Source: JAUVZF01 sp964539385 | Lineage (GTDB): Bacteria; Planctomycetota; Phycisphaerae; FEN-1346 | Assembly (NCBI GenBank): GCA_964539385.1 | Contig: CAZIJC010000016.1 | Location: 1-51,748 of the forward strand | Length of the DNA: 51,748 bases | Direction of reading: 5' to 3' | Part shown: in pieces, positions 18,082 through 26,125 of the stretch | Layout: each line of letters starts with the position of its first letter | How positions within the stretch are numbered: position 1 is the stretch's first letter | Translations under genes and position numbers: made by a program | Notes under the pieces: generated by a model | The model's database searches: none | What the model saw: only the letters and a program-made list of their open reading frames with translations | What the model was told of the DNA's origin: nothing

Positions 18082-20760
18082 TTGCACGGTTCGCTCAAGT
18101 TGTCAGCGCTGTTGTGGCTTGCTCTTCTGGTTCTCGCTCCGGTTGCGGTGAGCGGCGCGCGGGCCCCGAAAGACGCCCGAGTTCCCTCGACCGGCGACAT
18201 CGAGAAGGTCGTGGAGTTGGCTCGGAACACGCTCGCCCTCGTTGAGCGAAGCGCCCCGCGTCCGAAACTGGCCGCCGAACTCCAGACGCTTCAGAAACGC
18301 TTCCCGCAAGGGGGCAAACTGAACGACGGCCAGCGCAAGACGCTGTACGCCGCGGTCCGTTCGCTGCGGCGGCGGATCATCCTGTCGCATCCGGCGCTCG
18401 ACTTCGACCGCCTCCTCATCAACAAACGCAGCGCCAACCTGCCCGGCCACATGTGCGACCAGTACCTCGGCCGGCACAGCCGGCCGGGTCCCGGCCTGGC
18501 GGTGCTGGAATCGTGGAAGGACAAGCCCCGGGTCAGGCTCCTGCTGGCAGGCAAACTGCCGCCCGGGGCGGTGCAGCACCCCGACCTCTCGTTCGACGCC
18601 AAGCGGGTCCTTTTTGCCTTCTGCGACGGTTCCAGGAAGGGCGACAGCAAGCGTCGCAGCCACCTCATCTACGAGGTGACCATCGACGGCGGCAAGGTGC
18701 GCCAGGTGACCGGCACGGCGCGCGATCCCTTTGCCGGCGCCAGGGGCCGCCAGACCGTCCTGATTGAGGACTTCGATCCGTGTTACCTGCCGGACGGCGG
18801 GTTCGCGTTCATCTCGACGCGCAGCCAGCAGTTCGGACGCTGTCACGGCAGCCGCTACGTGCCGTCCTACATCCTGTACCGCGCCGACGCCGACGGTTCT
18901 GGTTTCGAGCAGATTTCGTTCAACGAGGCGAACGAGTGGGACCCCAGCGTCCTGCACGACGGACGCATTATCTATACGCGATGGGACTACATCAACCGCC
19001 ACGACACCAACTTCCAGAGCGTCTGGGTGACCCATCCCGACGGCACCGGGACCGCACACTACTACGGCAACTACTCGGTGGGCCCGTGCATGATCGCCGA
19101 GGCTACAGCGATCCCCGGCTCGCGCAAGGTCGTGGCCACCGCGACCGACCACCACGGCTACACCGCCGGGTCGATCATCGTCATCGACCCCGTGAAAGGG
19201 CAGGACGGCGGCGCGCCGCTGTTGTGTGTGACTCCGGAGATCGGGTTCCCCGAGCGCGGTGCGCCCAAGGGCACGATGTATACGCCCCGGCCGCTGCCTG
19301 CGGACATCGCGGCGTCGCAGGGCAACCGCCACCGCCGATGCGCCACGCCGCACGCCCTGAGCGAGGACCTGTTTCTGGTGGCCTACCCGCACGAGTCGCG
19401 TTGTGCGATCTACCTGATCGACACGGTCGGCGGTCGCGAACTCATCTACTACGATCCGGAGATCTCCTGTTTTTCGCCGATCGCCGTCCGGCCCCGGCCG
19501 GTGCCCCCGATCCCTATTTCCACGGTGGCCGGCAGAGAGAAGGAGAAGACCGGCCGCTTCTACGTCCGAGACGTGTACCAGAGCACGCAGCCGATCGAGC
19601 GCGGCACCATCAAGCGGCTGCGCGTCTCGCAGATCATCAGCCAGCCGACGCGCTCGAAGCCGATCCTCAGCCACGTCAACAACGAGATCATCAAGCGTAT
19701 CCTCGGGACGGTGCCGGTTGAGGCGGACGGCTCGGTGGCCTTCGAGGCCCCCGCCGACACGCCGCTCCAGTTCCAGGTGCTCGATTCGGACGGCATGGCG
19801 GTGATGACGATGCGCAGTTTGGTGTACCTGCGGCCGGGCGAGATGAGCGGCTGCGTCGGTTGCCATGAACCGCGCGAGGACACCCCGGTGATTCGCGGTC
19901 GGGCGAGCGCCTTGAGGTTCCGCAAACTGGAACCCCCGGCCGGGCCGCGATACGAGGGGGGGTTCAGTTTCGTCCGGACCGTCCAGCCGGTCCTCGACCG
20001 GTACTGCATCGGCTGCCACGGCCTGGAGAAGACCGAGGCCGGCGTCAACCTGACGGGGGCGTTCCGCGACGCGAAGGGCAAAGGCCTGCGGTTTACCGTC
20101 TCGTACGAGTCGATCATGCGGCGCGGCGGCATGGTTAAGATCGCCCAACGGAACCAGGAGACGGCTTACAGCAAGCCGAAGGACTATTACGCACACGCCG
20201 GACGGCTGACCAGGATGCTCCTGGACGGCCATCCCGATAAGGCCGGCAAACCCAAGGTCCAACTCGACCGCGATAGCCTGTCGCGGATCATCGACTGGCT
20301 CGACCTGAACGCCCAGTTCTACGGCGATTATTCGTTCAACCGGATCGAGACCCAGCGGCCTGCGGGCGCCGGCGAGAAGGCGCTCCGCCAGGCCGTCGCC
20401 AGACGGTTCGGCACGAAAATCGCCGAGCAACCGTTCGCGGCCCTGGTGAACCTGGCCCTGCCGTCCGAGAGCCGCATCCTCAAGGCGCCCCTGGCCGAGA
20501 AGGCCGGCGGATGGGGACAGTCGTTCCCCCGCGGCGCCTGGGCCGACACGGGCGACATGACCTACAAGCACATGGCCAAACTGGTCGAGGCGTGCATCCC
20601 GGAACTCGCGCGGCACGACATCGCGGGCACGTGCGGCAGCCCGGAGGGCAAGGGGTGCCGCTGCGGCTGCTGCTGGGTCCGCCAGGTCCGTGCCGAGCGG
20701 CAGCGGAAGAGCCTAGCCGCCAAGTCCGCCTCGGCGGAAGCCGCACCGCGCGGCAAGTGA
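18082..20760 (+). CDS. hydrazine-synthase-alpha-like (HzsA-related) di-haem protein
   Basis: The protein has 892 residues with a signal peptide (1-25). The start is TTG 18082, eight bases after GGAAAGGA; no in-frame ATG fits the signal peptide. The front matches HzsA-related proteins (SHPALDFDRLLINKR, GHMCDQYLGR), followed by a WD40/PD40-like propeller (HPDLSFDAKRVLFAF, DFDPCYLPDGGFAFISTR). Two c-type haem sites are present, CVGCHEP near residue 590 and CIGCHGL near 642, and the C-terminus is Cys-rich (CRCGCCW). Hydrazine synthase makes hydrazine in anammox bacteria, but it needs partner subunits that are absent here, so I infer an exported redox protein of unknown substrate. It is first in a run with two sulfatases (32-base gap) and a DUF4091 gene. 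Confidence 0.85.
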   Translation: MHGSLKLSALLWLALLVLAPVAVSGARAPKDARVPSTGDIEKVVELARNTLALVERSAPRPKLAAELQTLQKRFPQGGKLNDGQRKTLYAAVRSLRRRIILSHPALDFDRLLINKRSANLPGHMCDQYLGRHSRPGPGLAVLESWKDKPRVRLLLAGKLPPGAVQHPDLSFDAKRVLFAFCDGSRKGDSKRRSHLIYEVTIDGGKVRQVTGTARDPFAGARGRQTVLIEDFDPCYLPDGGFAFISTRSQQFGRCHGSRYVPSYILYRADADGSGFEQISFNEANEWDPSVLHDGRIIYTRWDYINRHDTNFQSVWVTHPDGTGTAHYYGNYSVGPCMIAEATAIPGSRKVVATATDHHGYTAGSIIVIDPVKGQDGGAPLLCVTPEIGFPERGAPKGTMYTPRPLPADIAASQGNRHRRCATPHALSEDLFLVAYPHESRCAIYLIDTVGGRELIYYDPEISCFSPIAVRPRPVPPIPISTVAGREKEKTGRFYVRDVYQSTQPIERGTIKRLRVSQIISQPTRSKPILSHVNNEIIKRILGTVPVEADGSVAFEAPADTPLQFQVLDSDGMAVMTMRSLVYLRPGEMSGCVGCHEPREDTPVIRGRASALRFRKLEPPAGPRYEGGFSFVRTVQPVLDRYCIGCHGLEKTEAGVNLTGAFRDAKGKGLRFTVSYESIMRRGGMVKIAQRNQETAYSKPKDYYAHAGRLTRMLLDGHPDKAGKPKVQLDRDSLSRIIDWLDLNAQFYGDYSFNRIETQRPAGAGEKALRQAVARRFGTKIAEQPFAALVNLALPSESRILKAPLAEKAGGWGQSFPRGAWADTGDMTYKHMAKLVEACIPELARHDIAGTCGSPEGKGCRCGCCWVRQVRAERQRKSLAAKSASAEAAPRGK

Positions 20761-20792
20761 TTGCGCCCCGCCCCTGCGTTCTGGAGTATGTC

Positions 20793-22253
20793 ATGCTGAA
20801 CCGACGCGCGTTTCTCAAGCGCACCGGACGGTTTGCCGCGGGTCTCTCTCTGCTGGCAGGCGCCGGGGGAGTTGCCGGCGCGGACGCCGGGCCGGCGGCC
20901 AAGCCCAACATCGTCTATATCCTGGCCGACGACCTGGGTTATGGGCACCTCGGCTGCTACGGGCAGAAAGACATCCGGACGCCGCACCTCGACCGGATGG
21001 CAGCCGAGGGTATGCGCTTTACCGATCACTACGCCGGTTCCGCCCTTTGCGCCCCGTCGCGCTGCGTGCTCATGACGGGCTTGCATACCGGGCACTGTTT
21101 TGTGCGCAACAACAAGCCGCTGCCCGTTGAGGGCAACGTGCCGATTCCCGCCGACTCCCAGACCATCGCCAAGGTGCTGAAGGCGGCCGGATACGCCACC
21201 GCGTGCATCGGCAAGTGGGGCCTCGGATACCCGGGGTCCGAGGGCGACCCGACCAACCAGGGGTTCGACCATTTCTTCGGGTACAACTGCCAGCGCCAGG
21301 CCCACACGTACTACCCGCCGCACCTGTGGCGAAACCGAGAGAAGGTGATCCTCAAGGGCAACGTCGGAAAAGCGAAGAAGGATTACTCCCACGACCTGCT
21401 GACGGCCGAGGCCCTCACCTTTCTTCGCGAGCATCACAAGCGGCCGTTCTTCCTGTACCTGCCTTACACGATTCCGCACGCGGCGTTTCAGGTGCCGGAG
21501 CAGGGCATCTACGCCGACCGGCCGTGGACCGAGGCGCAGAAGAACATTGCGGCGATGATCTCGCGCATGGACCGCGACATCGGCACCATCCTGGACCTTC
21601 TGAAGGAACTCGGCGTCGAGGAGAGGACGCTGGTCATCTTCGCCAGCGACAACGGGTCGGCCGGCGGCGACCTGGCACGCAAGTTCAAGGGCTCCGGCCC
21701 CTTGCGGGCGCAGAAAGGCAGCCTGCAGGAGGGCGGCATCCGCGTGCCGATGATCGCGCGGTGGCCGGGCAGGATCGCACCGGGCGCCGTCAGCCGGCAC
21801 GTCTCGGCCTTCCAGGACATGATGCCCACCTTCGCCGAACTCGCCGGCGCGACCGTCGAGAAACCGACCGACGGCATCTCCATGGCGCCGACGCTCCTGG
21901 GCCGCGGCGAGCAGCGAGAGCACGCCTACCTCTACTGGGAACTCAAGGCCGCACGCGCCGTCCGGATGGGCAACTGGAAAGCCGTCAAGGCCAAGACCAA
22001 GACCAAGGCCAAGGGCGGCCTCCAACTGTTCGACTTGCGCGACGACCCCTCGGAGTCGACCGACGTGGCCGCCGGGCATCCCGACGTCGTCAAACGCATC
22101 CGCGTAATCCTCGAGGAAGCCCACACCAACTCCCCCTTCGCCACCTGGAGGTACAAAGGCCCCGTTGCCTCCGGGGCGTCTTGCATGACCTCGCTGAAGG
22201 CGTCGGCATCCGTGCCGGCCTGCAGCCGCCACGCCGGGATCCGCCGGCTGTAG
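20793..22253 (+). CDS. Tat-exported arylsulfatase-type sulfatase
   Basis: The protein has 486 residues. It begins with a Tat signal (NRRAFLKR, then a hydrophobic stretch) and the sulfatase opening NIVYILADDLGYGHLGCYG, which supplies the metal-binding Asp pair. The maturation motif is CAPSRCVLMTG, where the Cys becomes formylglycine. GKWGLGYPG, PHAAFQVP and FASDNGSAGG are the other active-site segments. It should remove sulfate esters, probably from a polysaccharide, in the periplasm. The natural end appears to be near HTNSPFATWRY. The last ~30 residues (from GPVASGASC) are unlike any sulfatase and run antisense through a transposase remnant, so the 3' end has been rewritten. ATG 20793 is eight bases after GGAG. 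Confidence 0.93.
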   Translation: MLNRRAFLKRTGRFAAGLSLLAGAGGVAGADAGPAAKPNIVYILADDLGYGHLGCYGQKDIRTPHLDRMAAEGMRFTDHYAGSALCAPSRCVLMTGLHTGHCFVRNNKPLPVEGNVPIPADSQTIAKVLKAAGYATACIGKWGLGYPGSEGDPTNQGFDHFFGYNCQRQAHTYYPPHLWRNREKVILKGNVGKAKKDYSHDLLTAEALTFLREHHKRPFFLYLPYTIPHAAFQVPEQGIYADRPWTEAQKNIAAMISRMDRDIGTILDLLKELGVEERTLVIFASDNGSAGGDLARKFKGSGPLRAQKGSLQEGGIRVPMIARWPGRIAPGAVSRHVSAFQDMMPTFAELAGATVEKPTDGISMAPTLLGRGEQREHAYLYWELKAARAVRMGNWKAVKAKTKTKAKGGLQLFDLRDDPSESTDVAAGHPDVVKRIRVILEEAHTNSPFATWRYKGPVASGASCMTSLKASASVPACSRHAGIRRL

Positions 22254-22273
22254 TCGTCCAGGACCTTGGGGTG
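22160..22273 (-). pseudogene. transposase integrase-core remnant (IS3-type)
   Basis: On the minus strand this short stretch reads HPKVLDDYSRRIPAWRLQ, then GTDADAFSEVMQDAPEATG. That is the integrase-core (rve) signature around a catalytic Asp in IS3-family orfB proteins. It has no start, no flanking transposase sequence and no terminal repeats that I could see. It overlaps the 3' end of the sulfatase gene on the other strand. The assignment rests on one motif of about 38 residues. Confidence 0.6.
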
Positions 22274-22404
22274 CCGATCATGGCGAACCGTCCCCTGTCC
22301 GAGTGACCGCAGCGCGAGCGAATCGAGAGTTGCACGTCACGCCGACCTTCGTTACAGTCGCGGCGGGAGCTGGCCGGCCGTCCAAACCACGCGAGGGCAA
22401 GACC

Positions 22405-24321
22405 ATGCAGGCGGACCGGGATGCACGTCCACTGAACCGAAGACGATTCCTCCAGGCCACAGCGGCCGGCGCGGCGTGGGCAACTGCCCGAGGGGCAGGG
22501 CACGCGCACGCCGCGGCGCCCGACCCGCCGCGACCGAACGTCCTCTGGATCACCTGCGAGGATATCAGCGCGAACCTCGGCTGCTACGGCGACACCTACG
22601 CCCGCACGCCCGTCCTCGACGGCTTCGCGCGAAAGGGCGTCCGCTACACCAGCGCCTTTGGCATCACGGGCGTGTGCGCGCCGAACCGCTCGTGCCTGGT
22701 CACCGGCGTCTACCCGTCCACGCTGGGCAGCCACGACATGCGCTCCACCACGCGCCTGCCCGATCACGTCAAGTGCTTCCCCGAGTACCTGCGGGGGGCC
22801 GGCTACTACTGTACGAACAACTCGAAGACCGACTACAACTTCCCCACGCCCAAGACGGCCTGGGACGCCTGCAGCGGCAAGGCGCACTGGAAGAACCGCA
22901 AGCCCGGTCAACCGTTCTTCGCGGTCTTCAACTACACCCTCACCCACGAGAGCCGCATCCGTCAGGCGGAGAAGAGCTTCGCGAAGGTCACGGCGCGCCT
23001 CACGGCCGAACAACGTCACGACCCCGCCAAGGCGCCGGTGCCGCCGTTCCATCCCGACCAGCCGGAGGTCCGACGCGACTGGGCCCGGTACCACGATCTC
23101 ATCACGGCGTTGGACTACCACGTGGCCGACCGGCTGAAGGAACTCCAGGACGCGGCTCTGGCCGACAACACCATCGTCTTCTTCTTCTCCGACCACGGGG
23201 CCGGCATGCCCGGGTGCAAGAAATGGGTCTGGCACTCAGGGCTGCACGTGCCGCTCATCGTGCGTTTCCCCGCGAAGTACGCCCGGTGGGCCCCCGGCAA
23301 GCCGGGCAGTGTCTGTGACCGGCTGGTGAGTTTCGTGGACTTCGCACCCACGGTGCTCAGCCTGGCGGGCGTGCCGATTCCCGGCCACATGCAGGGCACG
23401 GCCTTCCTGGGAGAGAAGGCCGGGGAGCCGCGCCGGTATGTTTACGCCATCCGCGACCGGATGGCCGAACGGTACGACACGGTCCGCGTTGTCCGCGACG
23501 GGCGGTACCAGTACATCCGCAACTTCATGCCGCACCTCAGTTGGTCGCAGTTCGTCAGTTACACCGAAGAGATGCCGACGATGAAGGTGTGGCGCCGCTT
23601 GGCCGAGGAGGGTAAACTCGCCGGCCCGGCCGCACGTTACTTCTCGCCGTCGAAGCCGGTCGAGGAACTCTACGACTGCCGGGCCGACCCACACCAGATT
23701 CGCAACCTGGTGGGTGACCCGAGGCTCAAGGATGTGCTCACGCGGATGCGGGCCGAGTGCAAGGCCTGGATGAAGCGGACCGGTGACGCCGGTCTGCTGC
23801 CCGAGTACGAACTCCACCGGCGCTCGGCCGACAGCACGCCATGGCAGACGGCCCGGGATGCCGCCAGGAACCCGCTCGACGACCTGCTGGCCGCAGCCGA
23901 CACGGCCAACGCGATGGAAGCGGCCGGTCTGCCGAGGCTCCTGGAACTGCTGAAGGCGAAGGACCCCGCGGTTCGCTGGTGGGGCGCCGTCGGGCTGGTC
24001 GCGCTGGGCGAGAAGGCCGCCCCGGCCGCCGACGCCTTGGCCGGCGCGCTGACCGATCCGTCGCCCAACGTCCGGGTGGCTGCCGCCGAAGCCTTGTGCA
24101 ACCTCGGCCGACACGACCGCGTGCTGCCCGTACTGACTGCCGCTCTGGAGCACCCGACGCCTTTTATCCGGCTGCGTGCGATGAACGTTCTGGACCGCAT
24201 CGGCCCCAAGGCGAAGCCGGTCCTGGCGGCCATGAAGGGCGCCGGCATGGGCATCAAGGGCCACGTCGCCGGGTACGTCAGGCGCATGGTCGATTACGTT
24301 CCGAAGAAGTTCGCCGACTGA
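22405..24321 (+). CDS. Tat-exported sulfatase with C-terminal HEAT repeats
   Basis: The protein has 638 residues. A Tat signal (NRRRFLQATAAG) precedes the sulfatase domain (about 45-480). NVLWITCEDISANLGCYGD gives the metal site, and CAPNRSCLVTG holds the Cys that becomes formylglycine. FFFSDHGAG and the WHSGLHVPLIVRFP region complete the core. The C-terminal part (about 500-638) has HEAT-like repeats: DPAVRWWGAVGLVALGE, DPSPNVRVAAAEAL and HPTPFIRLRAMNVL. This fusion is common in planctomycete sulfatases and may serve docking. The short CEDIS variant suggests a different S1 subfamily from the neighbour at 20793. ATG 22405 has GAGGG upstream. Substrate not predictable. Confidence 0.93.
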   Translation: MQADRDARPLNRRRFLQATAAGAAWATARGAGHAHAAAPDPPRPNVLWITCEDISANLGCYGDTYARTPVLDGFARKGVRYTSAFGITGVCAPNRSCLVTGVYPSTLGSHDMRSTTRLPDHVKCFPEYLRGAGYYCTNNSKTDYNFPTPKTAWDACSGKAHWKNRKPGQPFFAVFNYTLTHESRIRQAEKSFAKVTARLTAEQRHDPAKAPVPPFHPDQPEVRRDWARYHDLITALDYHVADRLKELQDAALADNTIVFFFSDHGAGMPGCKKWVWHSGLHVPLIVRFPAKYARWAPGKPGSVCDRLVSFVDFAPTVLSLAGVPIPGHMQGTAFLGEKAGEPRRYVYAIRDRMAERYDTVRVVRDGRYQYIRNFMPHLSWSQFVSYTEEMPTMKVWRRLAEEGKLAGPAARYFSPSKPVEELYDCRADPHQIRNLVGDPRLKDVLTRMRAECKAWMKRTGDAGLLPEYELHRRSADSTPWQTARDAARNPLDDLLAAADTANAMEAAGLPRLLELLKAKDPAVRWWGAVGLVALGEKAAPAADALAGALTDPSPNVRVAAAEALCNLGRHDRVLPVLTAALEHPTPFIRLRAMNVLDRIGPKAKPVLAAMKGAGMGIKGHVAGYVRRMVDYVPKKFAD

Positions 24322-24377
24322 GCGGGGAAGCCTGCACCCATGGTTTCCCTTGACCTTCTTCCACTTGGGAGGCCGTC

Positions 24378-26090
24378 ATGGTCAAGCGACTTGTGCCCGG
24401 TCTGTTCCTGGTCTGCCTGCCGTGTGTCCTGGCGTCCGCTGCGTGCGGCGACTGGCACGTCTGGACGGTGACGCCCACGGTCCGCGTCCTGCGCGATGCG
24501 CTGCCGGGCGAGGGGCGGCAGGTGCGCCTCTCGGCGGCGCGGAACGAGACGGAGAGTTTTCAGATCCTCATGCGGTCCGACGCTGCGGTGAGTGGCATCC
24601 GCATCGAAGCCGGCGACCTCACGGGGCCCGGCGGGGCGGTGCTTCGGGCGGGCGGGGCGCGGCTGTTTCGGCAGCACCAGATGGAACTCACCATTGCGAC
24701 CCATCGCAACGAGAAGTTCAAGCCCGGGTGGTACCCCGACGCCCTGATTCCGTTTCGGCATCCCTTTACGCGCAAGGAACTGCCGAAGGCGCGGCTGGCG
24801 GCCGTGCCGTTCGACCTTCCCGCGAATGAGACGCACGGTTTCTGGGTCGATATCCATGTGCCGACCGACGCGCGGCCGGGCGAGTACAGAGGGACGTACC
24901 GCGTGAAGGCCGCAGACGCCGGGCCCGTCGAGATCCCCGTCACGCTGACGGTCTGGGACTTCGCGCTGCCGCGTGTCTCGACGCTGCGGACGGCGCTCGG
25001 GTCTCCCGCGCGCCGGATGCGCGGCTACTACGCCGAGCGGGCGAAGGCGGGGAAGGAGAAGGAGCCGGAGGATTGGCCGGCCGTCGAGACGCAGTGCGCC
25101 GAGATGCTCTCGCGCCACCGCATCAACGCCACCCCGTCGCGCGGCACTGTCGTGGTCGAGGCGCAGAAGGACGGGTCGTACCGGATTCCGCCGGAGCACG
25201 TGGCGGCGCTCAGGCAGTTCATCGACGCCTGCCACGTCAACGCCGTGATGGTGCCCCGGCCGACGTCCGTGACGAAGGACCCCGAGACGGAGGCCGGGCG
25301 CAAGAAACTGCACGCGTGGCTCCGGGCATGGGACGTGGCCGCCAAGGAACTCGACCGGCCCGGCGTCGTCTTCTACACGTACCTGAAGGACGAGCCGAAC
25401 GATGAGGAGGCCTACCGGTTCGTCCAGAAATGGGGCAAGGCGATTCGGGATGCCAAGTCGGTCGTCAAAGTCCTCGTGGTCGAACAGACCTGGACGCAGA
25501 ATGAGAAGTGGGGCGATCTGTATGGAGCCATTGACATCTGGTGTCCGCTCTTCTCGCTGTTCAAGGCCGAGAGCGCTGTCAAGCGGCAGGCACTCGGTGA
25601 GACGGTCTGGACGTACACCGCCCTGTGCCAGCGGGAACCGACGCCGTGGTGGCACATCGACTGGCCGCTGCTGAACTACCGCGTGCCGGCGTGGATCGCG
25701 TGGCGGTACCGGATCCGCGGCATCCTCTACTGGGGCGGCCTCTCGTTCTGGCGGCAGGTGGACGACCCCTGGACCGACCCCGAGACCCTCGACCGCCGCA
25801 AGGACGGCAAGGGGCCGCTCTGGAACGGCGAGGGGAGCATCGTGTACCCCGGCCGCGCCGTCGGCTACGACGGCATTGTCCCGAGCCTGCGTCTGAAGGC
25901 CCTGCGCGACGCCGTCGAGGACTACGAGTACCTGGCGATTCTCGAGCGCGCCGGCCGCGCCGCCGAGGCCGGGAAGGTCGTCCTGCCGCTGGCCGAGTCG
26001 TTCTTCAAGTGGCAGAAGGACCCCGCGGCGCACGAGACGGCGCGGGCACGGCTCGCCGAGATGATCGTCTCGGGCGGCAAGACGCCGTGA
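24378..26090 (+). CDS. DUF4091 / GH123-like exported protein
   Basis: The protein has 570 residues with a signal peptide (1-21). A beta-sandwich front (about 30-200) contains ARNETESFQILMRS and HVPTDARPGEYRGTYRV. A TIM-barrel middle carries FYTYLKDEPNDEEAY, where the acidic DEP motif is the likely catalytic region of GH123-like enzymes. The C-terminal DUF4091 signature is GEGSIVYPG with PSLRLKALRDAVEDYEYL. GH123 enzymes remove N-acetyl-galactosamine, but for DUF4091 relatives the substrate is often unknown. ATG 24378 follows the upstream sulfatase by 56 bases, so it probably shares its transcript. A second, longer DUF4091 protein lies at 38653-41085. Confidence 0.85.
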   Translation: MVKRLVPGLFLVCLPCVLASAACGDWHVWTVTPTVRVLRDALPGEGRQVRLSAARNETESFQILMRSDAAVSGIRIEAGDLTGPGGAVLRAGGARLFRQHQMELTIATHRNEKFKPGWYPDALIPFRHPFTRKELPKARLAAVPFDLPANETHGFWVDIHVPTDARPGEYRGTYRVKAADAGPVEIPVTLTVWDFALPRVSTLRTALGSPARRMRGYYAERAKAGKEKEPEDWPAVETQCAEMLSRHRINATPSRGTVVVEAQKDGSYRIPPEHVAALRQFIDACHVNAVMVPRPTSVTKDPETEAGRKKLHAWLRAWDVAAKELDRPGVVFYTYLKDEPNDEEAYRFVQKWGKAIRDAKSVVKVLVVEQTWTQNEKWGDLYGAIDIWCPLFSLFKAESAVKRQALGETVWTYTALCQREPTPWWHIDWPLLNYRVPAWIAWRYRIRGILYWGGLSFWRQVDDPWTDPETLDRRKDGKGPLWNGEGSIVYPGRAVGYDGIVPSLRLKALRDAVEDYEYLAILERAGRAAEAGKVVLPLAESFFKWQKDPAAHETARARLAEMIVSGGKTP

Positions 26091-26125
26091 CGCGCGGCAT
26101 CCCGTGAGGCTGACCGCCAATCGCG

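Noticed and set aside
15212..18151. A 979-codon open frame on the plus strand
   Set aside because: It runs antisense to the 1665-aa propeller protein and has no domain or export signal; it is an artefact of high GC at third positions.
18082..20760. True hydrazine synthase and an anammox organism
   Set aside because: No beta/gamma subunits or hydrazine dehydrogenase; neighbours are sulfatases. HzsA-related proteins occur in non-anammox planctomycetes.
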